Of a stretch of DNA of 64,000 bases, positions 11,964 to 23,300 are shown one piece after another; positions within the stretch are counted from its first letter, which is position 1, and each line of letters opens with the position of its first letter. The position numbers were made by a program, and so were the translations under genes. The notes under the pieces were generated by a model that had not been told where the DNA came from, did no database searches, and saw nothing but the letters and a program-made list of their open reading frames with translations. The stretch is from Phylloscopus collybita (lineage: Eukaryota > Chordata > Aves > Passeriformes > Phylloscopidae): NCBI GenBank assembly GCA_027886175.1, contig JAJNNQ010000019.1, positions 13,068,501 to 13,132,500 on the forward strand. Direction: 5' to 3'.

Positions 11964-14900
11964 CTAACGGGACAGGGGCGTCTGTTTCAGGGAGATGAGC
12001 ACCGAGCGCATCCGCGAGACATCCTTGCTCTGCTTGCTGCTCTTGGGGTTGAAATCGCACAGCTGGGCCACCTTCTCCCACTCAGAGCCTGGGGTCTCTT
12101 CCTTGGACTCCTTCAGGAATGCTTCCTCCGAGGCCCTGCAAAGACATTGAGGGTTGTCACAGGCAGACCTTTCCAAGGAGACTCTTCCTGTCTTAACCCT
12201 TGTGTCCCTGTTTCCCTTTACTCCAGCAGATGACCTCAGTGTCCTCTGGGACCCAGAGACATGCGATGCTGAAGTCTGCCTTTGGCTGCACTCACTCAAA
12301 ACGTCATTCATCCAGGGGTGCAGGAGTATTGCCTGCTCCCAAGACTTCACCCCCCACAGCCATCCCAAAAAGGCATAAGAGCCCACAGCCTTGCATCTTC
12401 AACAAGCTCCCACAGAGACATTTCCAGGAGCTCCACTCATCTCCTAAAACTCCACTATTTGGAGACACTCAGCTGCATCATCCTCCCTCTGGTACCTCAC
12501 CAGAGCCCAGTACCTCCCAGCATCCCAACTTCCCTTGGCTGGGCAGGCAGTGCTGGGGCCGGGACCCCCAGAGCCTGCGGGGCAGGATATGGTCTGTAAG
12601 GAGCACATACACGTAGCCAATGATATCGGCGTCCGGCTGCTGGTAAAAGGCTTTGTCAGCGATCCTAGCCCCGGGCACAGAGAGAGAGAGAGCGGAGCGG
12701 AGCGACAGGCAGGCAGAGGGTTAGAAAGAGAGAACAGAGGGGGTTAGTCCTCCCAAAGAGTGACCCACACACTGCAGCACACCAGGAAAACCTGGAGCCC
12801 AACCCTGCCCCCCTGCAAGCCCCATGCAGGGGTAGGAGGCACCAAGATCCCAAGGCGATCCCAGTGTGGTTCCAGCCAGAGCAGCTCTGCACAGCCACCA
12901 GAGCCACTCCAATACCTGGGGTCTCCCCCTTGCTTGGCAAGGCTCTGTCCTTGCAGGGCTGGACCCCACTGTGGGGAAAGAGGCCCTCAAACATCCCAAG
13001 GAGGCAGACAGTCGTCTTGGCCATGCTAACTCTGACATACCTGTTGTTTGCTCGGTTCTTCTCCATTTGCTCATTCTGACGCAGGTTCCACTCCTCCAGG
13101 TCCTTCTTGGCCTTCTCACGCCATTCCTGCTCAGTCACCTTCGATGCCGCATCTAAGGCCCAAGTGAGACAGAGCCCATCAGCCACACTGGCACCGGCTG
13201 GGTGTGCTGGGCAGCCCCTCAGCAGGCAGGACAGCTGCAGCCCCTCAGACCTGTCCCCAGTCCCCACCAATACTGGCCAGAAGGTGCCACTGCCCCAAGG
13301 ATAGCAGATCTTTGGCAGGGACACAAGCCATCTCAGCAGGGTCACCAAGTGGTGAGGGACCCCAAGGGCTTTGACTGTCATGTCACAGGGTGCCACAAGC
13401 ACAGGAAGCTACACATGGCCTTGGGTCTCACCCAGCTCCTCCAGGCGTTTCTTCTGCTCCTCCCTCCACTTGCGGATGCTCTCGGGTTCCTGGGTCAGCC
13501 GGTCAGCCTTGGCTATGGCTGCATAGGCATCCGTGGGGCCGTTGGACTCCTGCAGGACATGAGCAGCTCACCATCAGCACCAGTGTTTGCAAGAGCCCAG
13601 CCCAGCCACCTCCAAGGGCTGGCAGCAGTCAGGACTCCACATTCCCAGCACTGACAAGCCAAGACAGGAGTAGGAAGGGCAACACCTTGGGACATGTGGG
13701 ACAGTGTTCCCAAAGTGCTACTCAAGCTGCTGACCCAGCCTGAAGCCCTGTCACCTAAAGCCTTCCTAGCATTTCCCTCCTTGACTTGCTGCTCACTGCC
13801 ACTGCTACTGCAGCTCTTGTATCCTCTGGGCAGCCCCACTGCACAGGGCAGACACTGACCTTGGAACTGCTCCCCATGGATTCCCTGGGTCTCACTGGCG
13901 ACCACACAGCTCCGGGACTGAGCAGCTTCCCTCCCATACAAGCCGAGGGCCCCGCCGGTCCAAGCACCTCCCCTAACACCTTCCACTGGCCAGATGCCCA
14001 GTCTGACACCAAGCTCAGCCATGGGATTACAGCTTTCCTCCAAGATCCTCAATCTAGTTAAGTCTGTCCCATTCCTGATGCAATTATCATCCTGTAAACC
14101 AGGCATGGGCAGTGCATATGCCCCACTGCTGGGCACCAACTGGGGTAAAGGGCTTGTCAGACACTGGCACTGCTGGCAGCAGAGCTGGGCTTCATGCTTC
14201 CAAAGGATCTGAGACCCAGGTGGGTCCCCCTGAAATGCCCCTGGCCACAGGGCAAGTGGTTTTCATGAGAGATCCAAGTCCCATAGCAGCCCTATGCTGG
14301 CTCTGGCCTCTGTCAAGAGATGCTCCTGCCTGCCCCAGAGGCCTCCAGAAGCTACCCAGACTGGAGAGAGGGGGCTTCTGTGGGAATGGACGATTTGTCA
14401 CCTGCTCTTAGGGCCCAGGCACTCCTTCATGGCACAAGCCACCTGCAAACAGATGTGGGGCAGGTCATGGAAGGTGGGACACATCTTCTCTTCAAAGAGA
14501 ATGGAGCATCCAGGACTCCCACAGGAGACCCAGACCTTTCCAGGAGCACCGTAACTGTTCTGCAGCTGGATAGCAAATTCCAGTCAATGCTGGGGGCAGA
14601 GCAGCAGAATGCTGACCCACACCCACGCAATCTCCCTTAGCAGCCCCCTAGGCCAGCAAAAGGCTGAGCTCTCACCTGAAAGACATCTCCATTGACAGTG
14701 GCTCCTCCATTCTGAAAACCTGCTCAAAAAAAAAAGGAAAAAAGAAGGAAAAACAGAACTATGGCAAGTGCAGGTGATCCCAGAGGGGCTGGTGTTCATG
14801 AAACTACCTCAGACCAGTTCCTGGGAGTTTGTTTGTGCCTTTTTCAGCTCAGCAAAACCATGCACAACACCCACAACAGTGTCCTGTCCTTGGTGGGATT

Positions 14901-16466
14901 CAGCGAGCACCTCAAACTCCCACACAAACTTCTGCAGGCGTTTACGTCTTTATGGTGTTTTCACTGGTGTTTAATCTTATCTGAAGATTAGGGAAACTGC
15001 TTCAGCACAAGACTGACACAGGCTGCTGCTCTGACTGTAGAAACACAACCTGACGAACCCCAACCTGCAGAAGCTGCCGATGGACACAGCTGATCCAAGA
15101 GCTGCCGGCCAAGTGCCAAGGCAACTCCCTAGGGACATGGCCCATGGAAACACTCCTTGTGCTCCACCAGGACAGGAGGGAATGCCTGCAGGCTGAGGTC
15201 CTTGGAGCCCACCTGGGATGAGCTGCAAGGTCAGGGTAGGTAATGAGGCACCCATCTGCCCCCACAGCCCCAGAGAGCTGCACACCTGGGTCACAAAGCC
15301 AGGCCAGGCAGGGGGCTTTGTGCTGCCAGGAGAGAAGAGGCTTTGAAGGAGTCTCACTCCAGGCCCTGAGCTTTCCCCAGTGACCACAGGACTTCTCCTG
15401 GCCAGCCAGCTGCAGGCATAGACACAGTGGAGCTCAGGCCAGCACTGTCCCCAAAGTGCTCACCCCCAGGACTACACCCAGCTCCAGCCTGTCTGACTGC
15501 ATTTATCACTATGGCTGTCAACACCTCTCCAGGCCCAGATCTGCCTCCATGGCCCTGTGTGCAGAGCTCTGAAACCACTGCTCCACAAACAGCATGAGGA
15601 GACCCCGTAGGGCTGGGTTAGGGAAAGGAGTCAGAGCCCTCTGGCAACAGTGCCCCTGTGTCCATACAGAGAGCAGATGCCAGAGCCCCTGCAGACTGGA
15701 GGGAAGAGATCAGAATTAGCACATTCTACCTGCAGGGCCTGGGACCACAACGTTCCCAATGGCAATGTGTTCCATTTTGCATCCCAAAGGGCTCTACTGT
15801 CTGTGGGGACAGTGACAAGGCTGTCATGGCTCCTCAGTGCCGCCTGGATGCCTTTTACACTGCCATAGCTGGGAGCACTGAAACATGGAGCCGGGAGTCC
15901 ATCCAACCCGGGAAACCCAGCCTGAGCACAAGGGGGAGAAACCGCCGCATGGCTGGCACATCCCAGCTCAGGATTCACCCCACATCCCCGAGATTCGAGA
16001 AGCCCTTTGGCCACAAGCACAGACTCAGACAACCCTTGCTAGGATGCCAGCCTGGCCCACAGGGTCACCCCGCCACCGGCCAAAGAGGCGCAGCACAGAC
16101 CCCATCACCCACCGGGGATGCTGTGCATCCCCCGGGGACCCCAGCCCCGCGTGGATGCGGCCCGGAGGACCCTTCCCTGCCTTCAGGGCAGTGGGGGCAC
16201 AGCCCGCCGTCACCCCACGAGGTCGGGAGCCCGCCCGTACCCAGCGGGAGCGCAGCCGGGCGGCCCCCGCGGGCGTGCTCACCCTGTTCCGGCGGGGCCG
16301 CCTGCCCGCCCGGGGCGGCGGCCGCCTCGCCGTCGGTCGGCCCGAAGCCCTCATCGTTCTCGATGCCCGCGATCTCGCTCTCCTGCTGGGCCAGAAAGGC
16401 GGCGGCCGGGTCCTCCTCGGCGCCAGCGCCCTCGGATGAGGAAAAGAAGCCGAAGTCGTCGGCCAT
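11964..16466 (-). CDS. CLTB: CLTB, clathrin light chain B
   Basis: Six exons: 16466-16283 (MADDFGFFSSSEGAGAEEDP), 14719-14676, 13549-13432, 13152-13041, 12664-12611 (neuronal cassette) and 12135-11964 (ends LKQTPLSR, TAG). 684 bases, 227 residues with the cassette and 209 without; human LCb is 229/211. Residues 17-38 are the conserved light-chain stretch (EED at 17-19, then AAAFLAQQESEIAGIEND) that regulates hub assembly and binds Hip1/Hip1R. Exons 3-4 encode the helical heavy-chain-binding region (ESIRKWREEQKKRLEEL, EQEWREKAKKDLEEW). The C-terminus KVAQLCDFNPKSSKQSKDVS matches the calmodulin-binding end. It lines the outside of clathrin triskelia on coated vesicles. Upstream, divergent FAF2 shares the CpG island. 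Confidence 0.97.
12611..12664 (-). other. CLTB: CLTB neuron-specific cassette exon (18 residues)
   Basis: Exactly 54 bases, encoding IADKAFYQQPDADIIGYV between NNR and ASEEAF. This is the insert that in mammals is included mainly in neurons. Acceptor CTAG/G at 12666-12665 and donor GT/GTATGTG. Both flanking exons join in phase if it is skipped. The acceptor is preceded by a CU-repeat tract (GA repeat at 12679-12692 on the plus strand), the kind of sequence bound by PTBP1. Confidence 0.9.
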
Positions 16467-16828
16467 GACCGGCCCGCCCGCGCCGCTCCCGGTCCGGCTG
16501 CGCGGCTCGGCTGGGCTGGGCCCGACTGTGCCCGGGCGGAGCTGTCGCTGTCACTGCGGCGGCGGGCGGGGCAGCCGCGCTGACATCACGCCAGGGAGGG
16601 GCGGCGGGTGCGTCCCGCCTCCCCGCCAGCCGCAGCGGGCACGGGGAGCCGGGGCTGCCCGCCTGCCATCCCCGGGGCTCGACCGGCCGCGGTGCCGCCG
16701 CGCCGACCCCTCAGGCGGGCGCTCGTAGCTGCGGGTGGGAGCCAGGGCCCTTCACAGGCTCCTCCATCTTAGCGGCCGCCGCCATCTTGGGCCCGGCGCA
16801 CGGGCGGCCCAGCGGGACGAGGGGTGCT

Positions 16829-16915
16829 GGGCAGGACCCACCCGGCGGGACCGGAGGTAGCGGGCAGGACCCACCCGACGGGACCGCAGGTGCCCGGGCA
16901 GGACCCACTCGGTGT
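16829..16915. repeat. 33-34 bp minisatellite, about 2.6 copies
   Basis: The unit starting GGGCAGGACCCACCCG repeats at 16829, 16862 and 16896 with few changes between copies. It lies in the CLTB/FAF2 promoter island. Confidence 0.85.
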
Positions 16916-17034
16916 CCGGCAGCCCCTGCGGTGACGGGAACCCAGCCAGCTCCCGGGGGTCTTCGGCTCATATCTCCCCCTTGGGCTCAGCGCCCGCTCC
17001 CACAGCAGCAGGCTGCCCCCTCATCCCCGGCCGG

Positions 17035-17150
17035 GAATACACGAGCAGCCTTGGCACACTTCGGAACTCCTCGTGGGTCCGCCGGAACACCCGAGCGGTG
17101 CTCGGCACACTTTGGAACTTTACGTGCGCCGGCCGGGGACACCCGAGAGC
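17035..17150. repeat. About 50 bp imperfect tandem repeat, 2.3 copies
   Basis: GAATACACGAGCAGCCTTGG and GAACACCCGAGCGGTGCTCG start units at 17035 and 17085, each followed by GGCACACTT(C/T)GGAACT. A partial third unit (GGACACCCGAGAGC) starts near 17137. Confidence 0.8.
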
Positions 17151-17349
17151 GGCCACCGCCGCCGATGGGATTCGGGCATCTGCAGACAGGCCCTAGAGCG
17201 CTTGGGTTCTGCCCGGAATGCGGGCCAGCAGTTCCGGCGGCGGCCGATAAACAGCCATTGGCCGCGCCGCGCGGGGCTGGGGTGGAAGTGTGGGCGGGCA
17301 ACGTCACTTCCGGAGAGTGACGGAGCGGCGGGTCAGAGGCGGCGGCAAA

Positions 17350-20300
17350 ATGGCGGCGCCTGAGGAACGGGAGCTGACGGCGGAACAGACGGAGAAGCTG
17401 CTGCAGTTCCAGGTGCCACGTCTCGGGGGCCCGTGCCGGCCGGCGGGAACGGGGGAGGCGGTGCATGGATACGTAACGGGCTGAGCTGGGCCCGCCCCGT
17501 CGGCGCTGGGGGGTACGGGGCTCACAGAGCCGGGTAGGCCCGTCCTGGAGCGGGGTGTCGGGCTGGGCCTGAGGGGACAGTGAGAGGAGAGACACTTGTG
17601 GTCCCAGTCCTGGCCGGGGTGAGTGAGACTTTTGTGCCCCTCGAAATACTTCGTCGGGGCGATGTTCTGTCATCGCTAATTGGGGAGGCGAGAGGTGGCT
17701 GCTGAGTAAACTCCGTGCAGGAAAAACTCCTTGATAAGTCCCGGCCATTTTAATTAGTCTTAAAATTTTCCTAGTCGTAGCTAGAGAGCCTTTCCTGGCA
17801 CCGAGAGAGAGTTATCCAGTGGGTTTCTGTGGAACATGGTTCCTGCCCCTCGCGATTGGGTAACGCCGCTGGAAACTGTAACGTTCAAGTCTCTGTCTGC
17901 TACACAACTCGGACAGGGTCGCGTAACCTTTGGTTTGCGAGGCCTGGGGCTGTGTAGCAGATGAATGATCATAAACACAATCTGAAGATGTGGTTTATTG
18001 GGGAGAAAACAGTGCTGGGCAGCTGAAATACTTAGGGTTGCTGAGTGATGAGTAATTAAATGTGCTGAGCAATGAAAATTACCTTCAGCTGTCTTGGGTT
18101 TGTTTCTGAGCTGTAGGACGTCACCTGGTGTCCTTTGGATTACAGTTCTTTTACAAATACTGTGATTACTTTTAAGAGTTTTTGGTCTGCTTTTGTTGCT
18201 TTACATTATTTTTTTTAATACCGTGCATTTGAAGTTTGGTGTAATGTAACTGTAGATTTTAAGGGCCTAAAGGGACTCCAGAGGCCTCTGGCCCTGCCTT
18301 CCCCAGATGAGACAGTGCAGGTGTTCATCATTCCACACATTGACTTCCCAAGCCTTTACCTGATTCACGGCCCCCTGGCTTAATTAATATGCTGAGGTGT
18401 TCTCCCATGACTGGACCTATGAGGAAATTTGCTTTACAGGTGTCCCCTCTAAGTCTGCTGCAAAATTGAGCTGTTTGGGCAGTCAGATTACTTACAGAGA
18501 AAAGGCACAGAGTGGTGTTAACCATTGCTGTTCCTGTGCTGCCTGGTGAGGGTTCTGCTCATGTAAACGTGCAAAAGGTCCCGTTCTCTTGCTGTGAGAT
18601 ATCCTGGTTCTTGCTCATCTCCTTAGTCTGGACAAGGAGGACCAGCTGCTCTTATCACTGCCCCTGCTGCTATTTTCAAATCCCTGTGGACAGCTGTGAA
18701 ACAAAATAATCCTGTTTCCCAATGCTACCTGGTGTTGTCATCAACACAGGGCTGCCAGGGAACCAGAAGGAGGGATTCATGTTCAGTCCAGCTTCCCATG
18801 CAGCCCTAGTTTGAGGCACAGGGAAACACTCCTCAGGCTGTAAAGGGGAGAAATTTTTTCTGTTACACCACTGCTGTGCAGAGCCAGATGTGAAAGCTGT
18901 GGTCTAGAAGGTTTGTATACCAGCCAGGATCCTCACTCTACTGTCTTCTGGGATGTGTTGGATCAGCTTTCTCCAGGGCTAATGACAGACCCCACTGGCG
19001 ATTACTTCACCTGGCTGAGAAGGGCTCAGGTGTGAGTCCTGCTGCTTCCTGGAAAGTAAATCAGTCCACCTGGAAGATTTTTTTCTCTGACTCCAATAGA
19101 AAGAATGTGGTGTTTGGAGAGTTTAGCTAAGTCTCATTAAAATAATTTGTACACTGCTACAAGTCAGATTGGAAATCCTTCAAGGATCCCTGCTGACTTT
19201 GCAGGGAACACTGAGTGTTTTCAAGGATAACTTCACACTTTGTGATGTGCCATCATAAGTAGGCTGTACAGTGTTCCATGGTGACAGAGCACTGCTCTTC
19301 CACAGAAGGTTATATCCCACTGCAGTGTGAATAGAGCAGGAGAGCAGACTAGGAAAGAAGGCAGGATGACAAAGATGAGGTAAGGAGTGGTAGAAGGCCC
19401 TCAGTTAAATAGAGAGCCAGAGGGAAGCATTGAGCAAGGAATGCTATTCATCTAGCAAACAGCTGTTTGGGGTGAAGATGCCCTTGCCCTAAACTGCTTA
19501 TCCTACTTGTGCTGGAGAGTGCACCTTTCCAGGCAGAGGTGAATGTGCTCTCCTGTCCTGGCCCGAGCCCTTGGGCACAGTTCTGTGTTAGTGCCTGCTC
19601 TGCATTAATTCCACTGATGTTTGTGTGGTGGGTTCTGTAGTGCTTGTACAAACAGCTTTGCTGGCAGAATGCTGAAACCAGCAGCTTCATCTTGTGGGCA
19701 GGGCTGGAACAGGGCAGCTCTCTGCACCATACTGGGGCAGGTTAATAAAGGGGGGAAAAAAAAACCAGCAGAGAGAACTGGGATAAACTTGAAAGCAACA
19801 AAGCCTCTTGCATGCTTTCAGCCTCCCATTTACAGCCAGAGAACTGGCTAATAATGTAAGGGAATAAAAGCATCTAAATTTTTTATCTGTCAAGACCTCT
19901 CTGTCCTGATGTTTGGAGAGAGAAGTTTGATGTGAACAATTTAGGAAAGCTGTGGAGATATGATTCATTTGGGAGATGGAAGAAACAGAGCAGCTTTTGT
20001 AGGGTCTGGTTATTGATCTGTGCCCATTACACGTGGGCTGATGTCTGATACTGTAATATGCTAATGTAAAGTAATGGAGTGTTATTTGCAAAAGAGTTGG
20101 CACTCGTGATATCATCTCTGACTTCAGCTGGGGAAAACAGAATGCTCAAGGCTGGATATGGCTGTGATTTAGGGGAAGGAGGAAACATGAAACTCCAGGC
20201 AGCTTTACCACTCAGTGTATCGATCAAAACCCTCAGAAAAGCATTTGCTGTAATATGCAATGAGAAACACTTGGTTAAGGCTTTTTCCCAGTTAGAACTC

Positions 20301-23300
20301 AGATGTTCTTTACCCTTGGAAAGTGATTCTCTGGAATTTGGCAGTGGGTTGGGAAGTAAGAGCAGTGCCGGTTAGTTCTGTGGATTTGCATCTCTTGTGC
20401 TGTGTTTCAACATCGGAGCATATCTGCAGAGGCAACGGTTTCGTAAGTCCAGTTTACAACCTTTGTCCACTCAGGGGTATTCCTTCTGCTTTTGAAGCAT
20501 GAAATTGTACTTTCCACTACTTCAGTATTGAGAAGATTCTGAGCAGTCTCAAAGGTGAGAGATACAAATAATTACCTCCAGCAAAAGCTTTATTGTGCTT
20601 TACAATAACACTCTTGCTTTGTGTGGTGGTTGAGAAGGCACTATTGAACTTTCCTGGCATTTGTGAAATTTAGTACTTTGTTTTTGAAATATTAGCCACT
20701 GTGTTGAGCTTGGATTTATTTGAAGGTTTGAGAGTGCTGGTTTAATGGGACTCATTTTAACTACTTACTGTGTCTGTAAGATACATGCTCTTAAAGGCAG
20801 CTAATAAGAGACCGCAGTGAGCAGGATCCGAGCAGCAAGGTTTGAAGGTGCTGGTTATTCTCTTAGCCCTGATGATAGTAAGAATGTGCTTGTTTGCCAT
20901 GTATGTAAGTTTGCAGCTGAGCAAAGTTCACCAGAGATGCTGTGAGTGAGGCAGTGGAAATGATGTGGATTTCAAGTTTCTGATCTGTTTCCATGACTTG
21001 GTGAAGCAGGGGCTGTAGGAGTGTCATGGGGTGATAATGACCAGTATCAGTGTTCGCCAGCAAGAGCTGTCTGAACTGGCAGTTGAACTGTGGTCCTGCC
21101 ATTCCTTACATCAGGTGTGGGTCATTCTGAACCCTGGTGTGTCTCCCAGAGCATCCAACAGCTGTGATGTATCCAGTGGAGCACATCAGAGTAACAGCCA
21201 AGGAGGTGTTCAGTTTTAAATGCTGCCTTTGCTGGGCAGTTTTCTCCTGCGGTGTTTAATTGTGAAGCCTCATTGATCAGACGAGTGGTGAGAGCGCTCA
21301 GCACTGTGCTCAAGTGGCTTTGTCACTTCTGGTTTGAGTTGAGAGCCGCTGAATTAAGATGCTAAGGGAAAAAAAATTTACAAGGAAATTCACCTCCCTG
21401 GAGAGCTTGTGTAGAAGACTGAGAAGTGACTAGAGCTGCCTGTCGTGGTGATGGTCAAGAAGGGTGAAGTTGACAGGCTCTGGTGTCTCTGTGGAGCTCA
21501 GAAGGTCTTGCAAACGCTGCAGTGATTCAGTGCTCATTAAATGCTTGTTGATAGCTCTGCTGCTTTCTGACCTAAAACTGCAGGAGAATTTTGCATAATT
21601 TAAAAAGGAGGGAATGCTCAGTAATGTTCTTAGTGCTCACAGATAATCCAGACTTTTAGAGACAAAGGTGTAAATGAGTTTCTGAATCTTGTAAACTTTG
21701 TAAAAGCCAGCAGAATTTCCAGGGTGTTGAGGAATGGTGATCAGAACACTTTCAAGGCTCTGAAATAAACATGTTGTGACTCCACTGTAAAATCAATTAA
21801 TTGAGTAGATTGCAGGTGCCTTTAATGGTGTCCTTCTAAAAAGACAATGAAATGTCTGCTGTAGGAGTTCAGGTTAAAAAAATAAAGTCAGAATGCAAAA
21901 TAAATTGAATTTAAAAATAAATAATAAAGTGAGGCTAAAACCCCTAAATTTTACTCTGTGAAGCACATCTTGAAAGAAAGATAGCTAAACTAAAACACTG
22001 AATGGTGAAACTGAGTGATAATCAAAGGTATTCTAGCAGCAACAGCTGAGTTCACTGAGCCTTATTTCTTCTATGAAATCCAATTCTGCAGTGTTCCCTT
22101 GCAAGGCTTGCTGCAGACTTACTTTTTAATAAATATTTATACACCACTGGACAGCGGCTTGAGGTGGGGTTTTTTCTGAGCTTCTGCAGTTACAATGCTT
22201 TAAACCTTTGCTTTTAAATCCAAAAAACAATGCTTTTTGATTGGTTCTGTGCAGCAGAATGAAACAATGGGTTTTGCCCAGTAGATTGGAGAGGAGTTGG
22301 TGATCTGGAGACTTTGTGAGGACGAAGCCAAGAAATGCTCAAAAGTTTGAACTGAGCCCAAGGATTGAATACGGCATTTGTCCACAGTATTTGTTACTTG
22401 GGTGGAAATGGCATGTGGAATGTATGAATGGGGGCAGGGAGGGGAATAGATGCACCATCCTTCTCCAGTAAAAAAACAATTCAGTGCATTCTGAAATGGT
22501 CAGCCTGTCAGGAGTGCATCAGGGGCTTTTCAAGGAAGCGAGAAAAATGTCTGCTCAGACCTTAATGCAGGTACTGTGGCACAGTGACAGGGATCTTCCC
22601 TTCAGCAAACGTGTGTCTCTGCTCAGGAGATATTGATGTGCCGTCCTCTAATAACAGACACAATTGTTTGATCTCCTGTGCAGAAATTCTAATTGGCACA
22701 GGGTTAAAATATGCCCAGTGGCTTTGAGGTTTGCCAGTGTATTTGGACTGTTTTCTGGTTTGGGCCCTGTGTCAGACTGTTGCTGCTTTTTTACTTCCCC
22801 TGTAATGCTGGGAATATCACCTTCAGTAATGCCTGGCTCGTTTTGATTTTAGTTTCTATTTATGCTGGCAGTGAGTGGAGTAACAGTCATCCTGAGTTTT
22901 CAGAAATGCTTTGTACTTTGAGTTTGAGGTGATGTTTGAGGGCATTGGCCTGGCACATCTTTTCAGAATGAAGCCTGTGGGCAATATTGTGTTAAACCCT
23001 TGACTGTGCTGAGTGCTGTTGTAGTGACAGACCTTGGGCACACAGAGTTGGCTGGTGCTGGAAGAGTGCAAAGGCCTGTTTGAGGCCTCCTGTGTGTTTA
23101 CGGATTTGGGTTGGCTCCGGTCACTCTGCTCTTAAACTCAGAGCAGGGCTCTTAAAAAATGAGCATGGTGATAATGTGTTGTGGTAACTCCCATCATGTG
23201 CTCGTGCATTGTTAAGAGCAGTCAAAATACAACACTTCCTGGCACTCATCTGCTTTTATTCTCCTTCTTTAGGACTTGACTGGCATAGAGTCCATGGACC

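Larger units (their letters stand above)
16467..17349. promoter_or_regulatory. CLTB / FAF2 divergent CpG island
   Basis: 883 bases separate the two start codons, all CpG-rich. FAF2 side: ETS-type ACTTCCGG at 17306-17313, a CRE half-site ACGTCA at 17301-17306, an inverted CCAAT box (CCATTGG) near 17256-17262, and a perfect YY1-type CAAAATGGCGGC at 17346-17357 over the start codon. CLTB side: YY1-type CAAGATGGCGGC on the minus strand at 16789-16778, with a weaker copy TAAGATGGAGG just downstream. Two minisatellites sit between them. No TATA box seen. Confidence 0.65.

Noticed and set aside
18250..18480. Possible old CR1 copy in FAF2 intron 1
   Set aside because: A few words look alike, but neither the octamer end nor a continuous match is present.
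17413..23272. Intronic snoRNA in FAF2 intron 1
   Set aside because: Isolated TGATGA- and CTGA-like words occur but without properly spaced C/D pairs, terminal stems or a recognisable guide.
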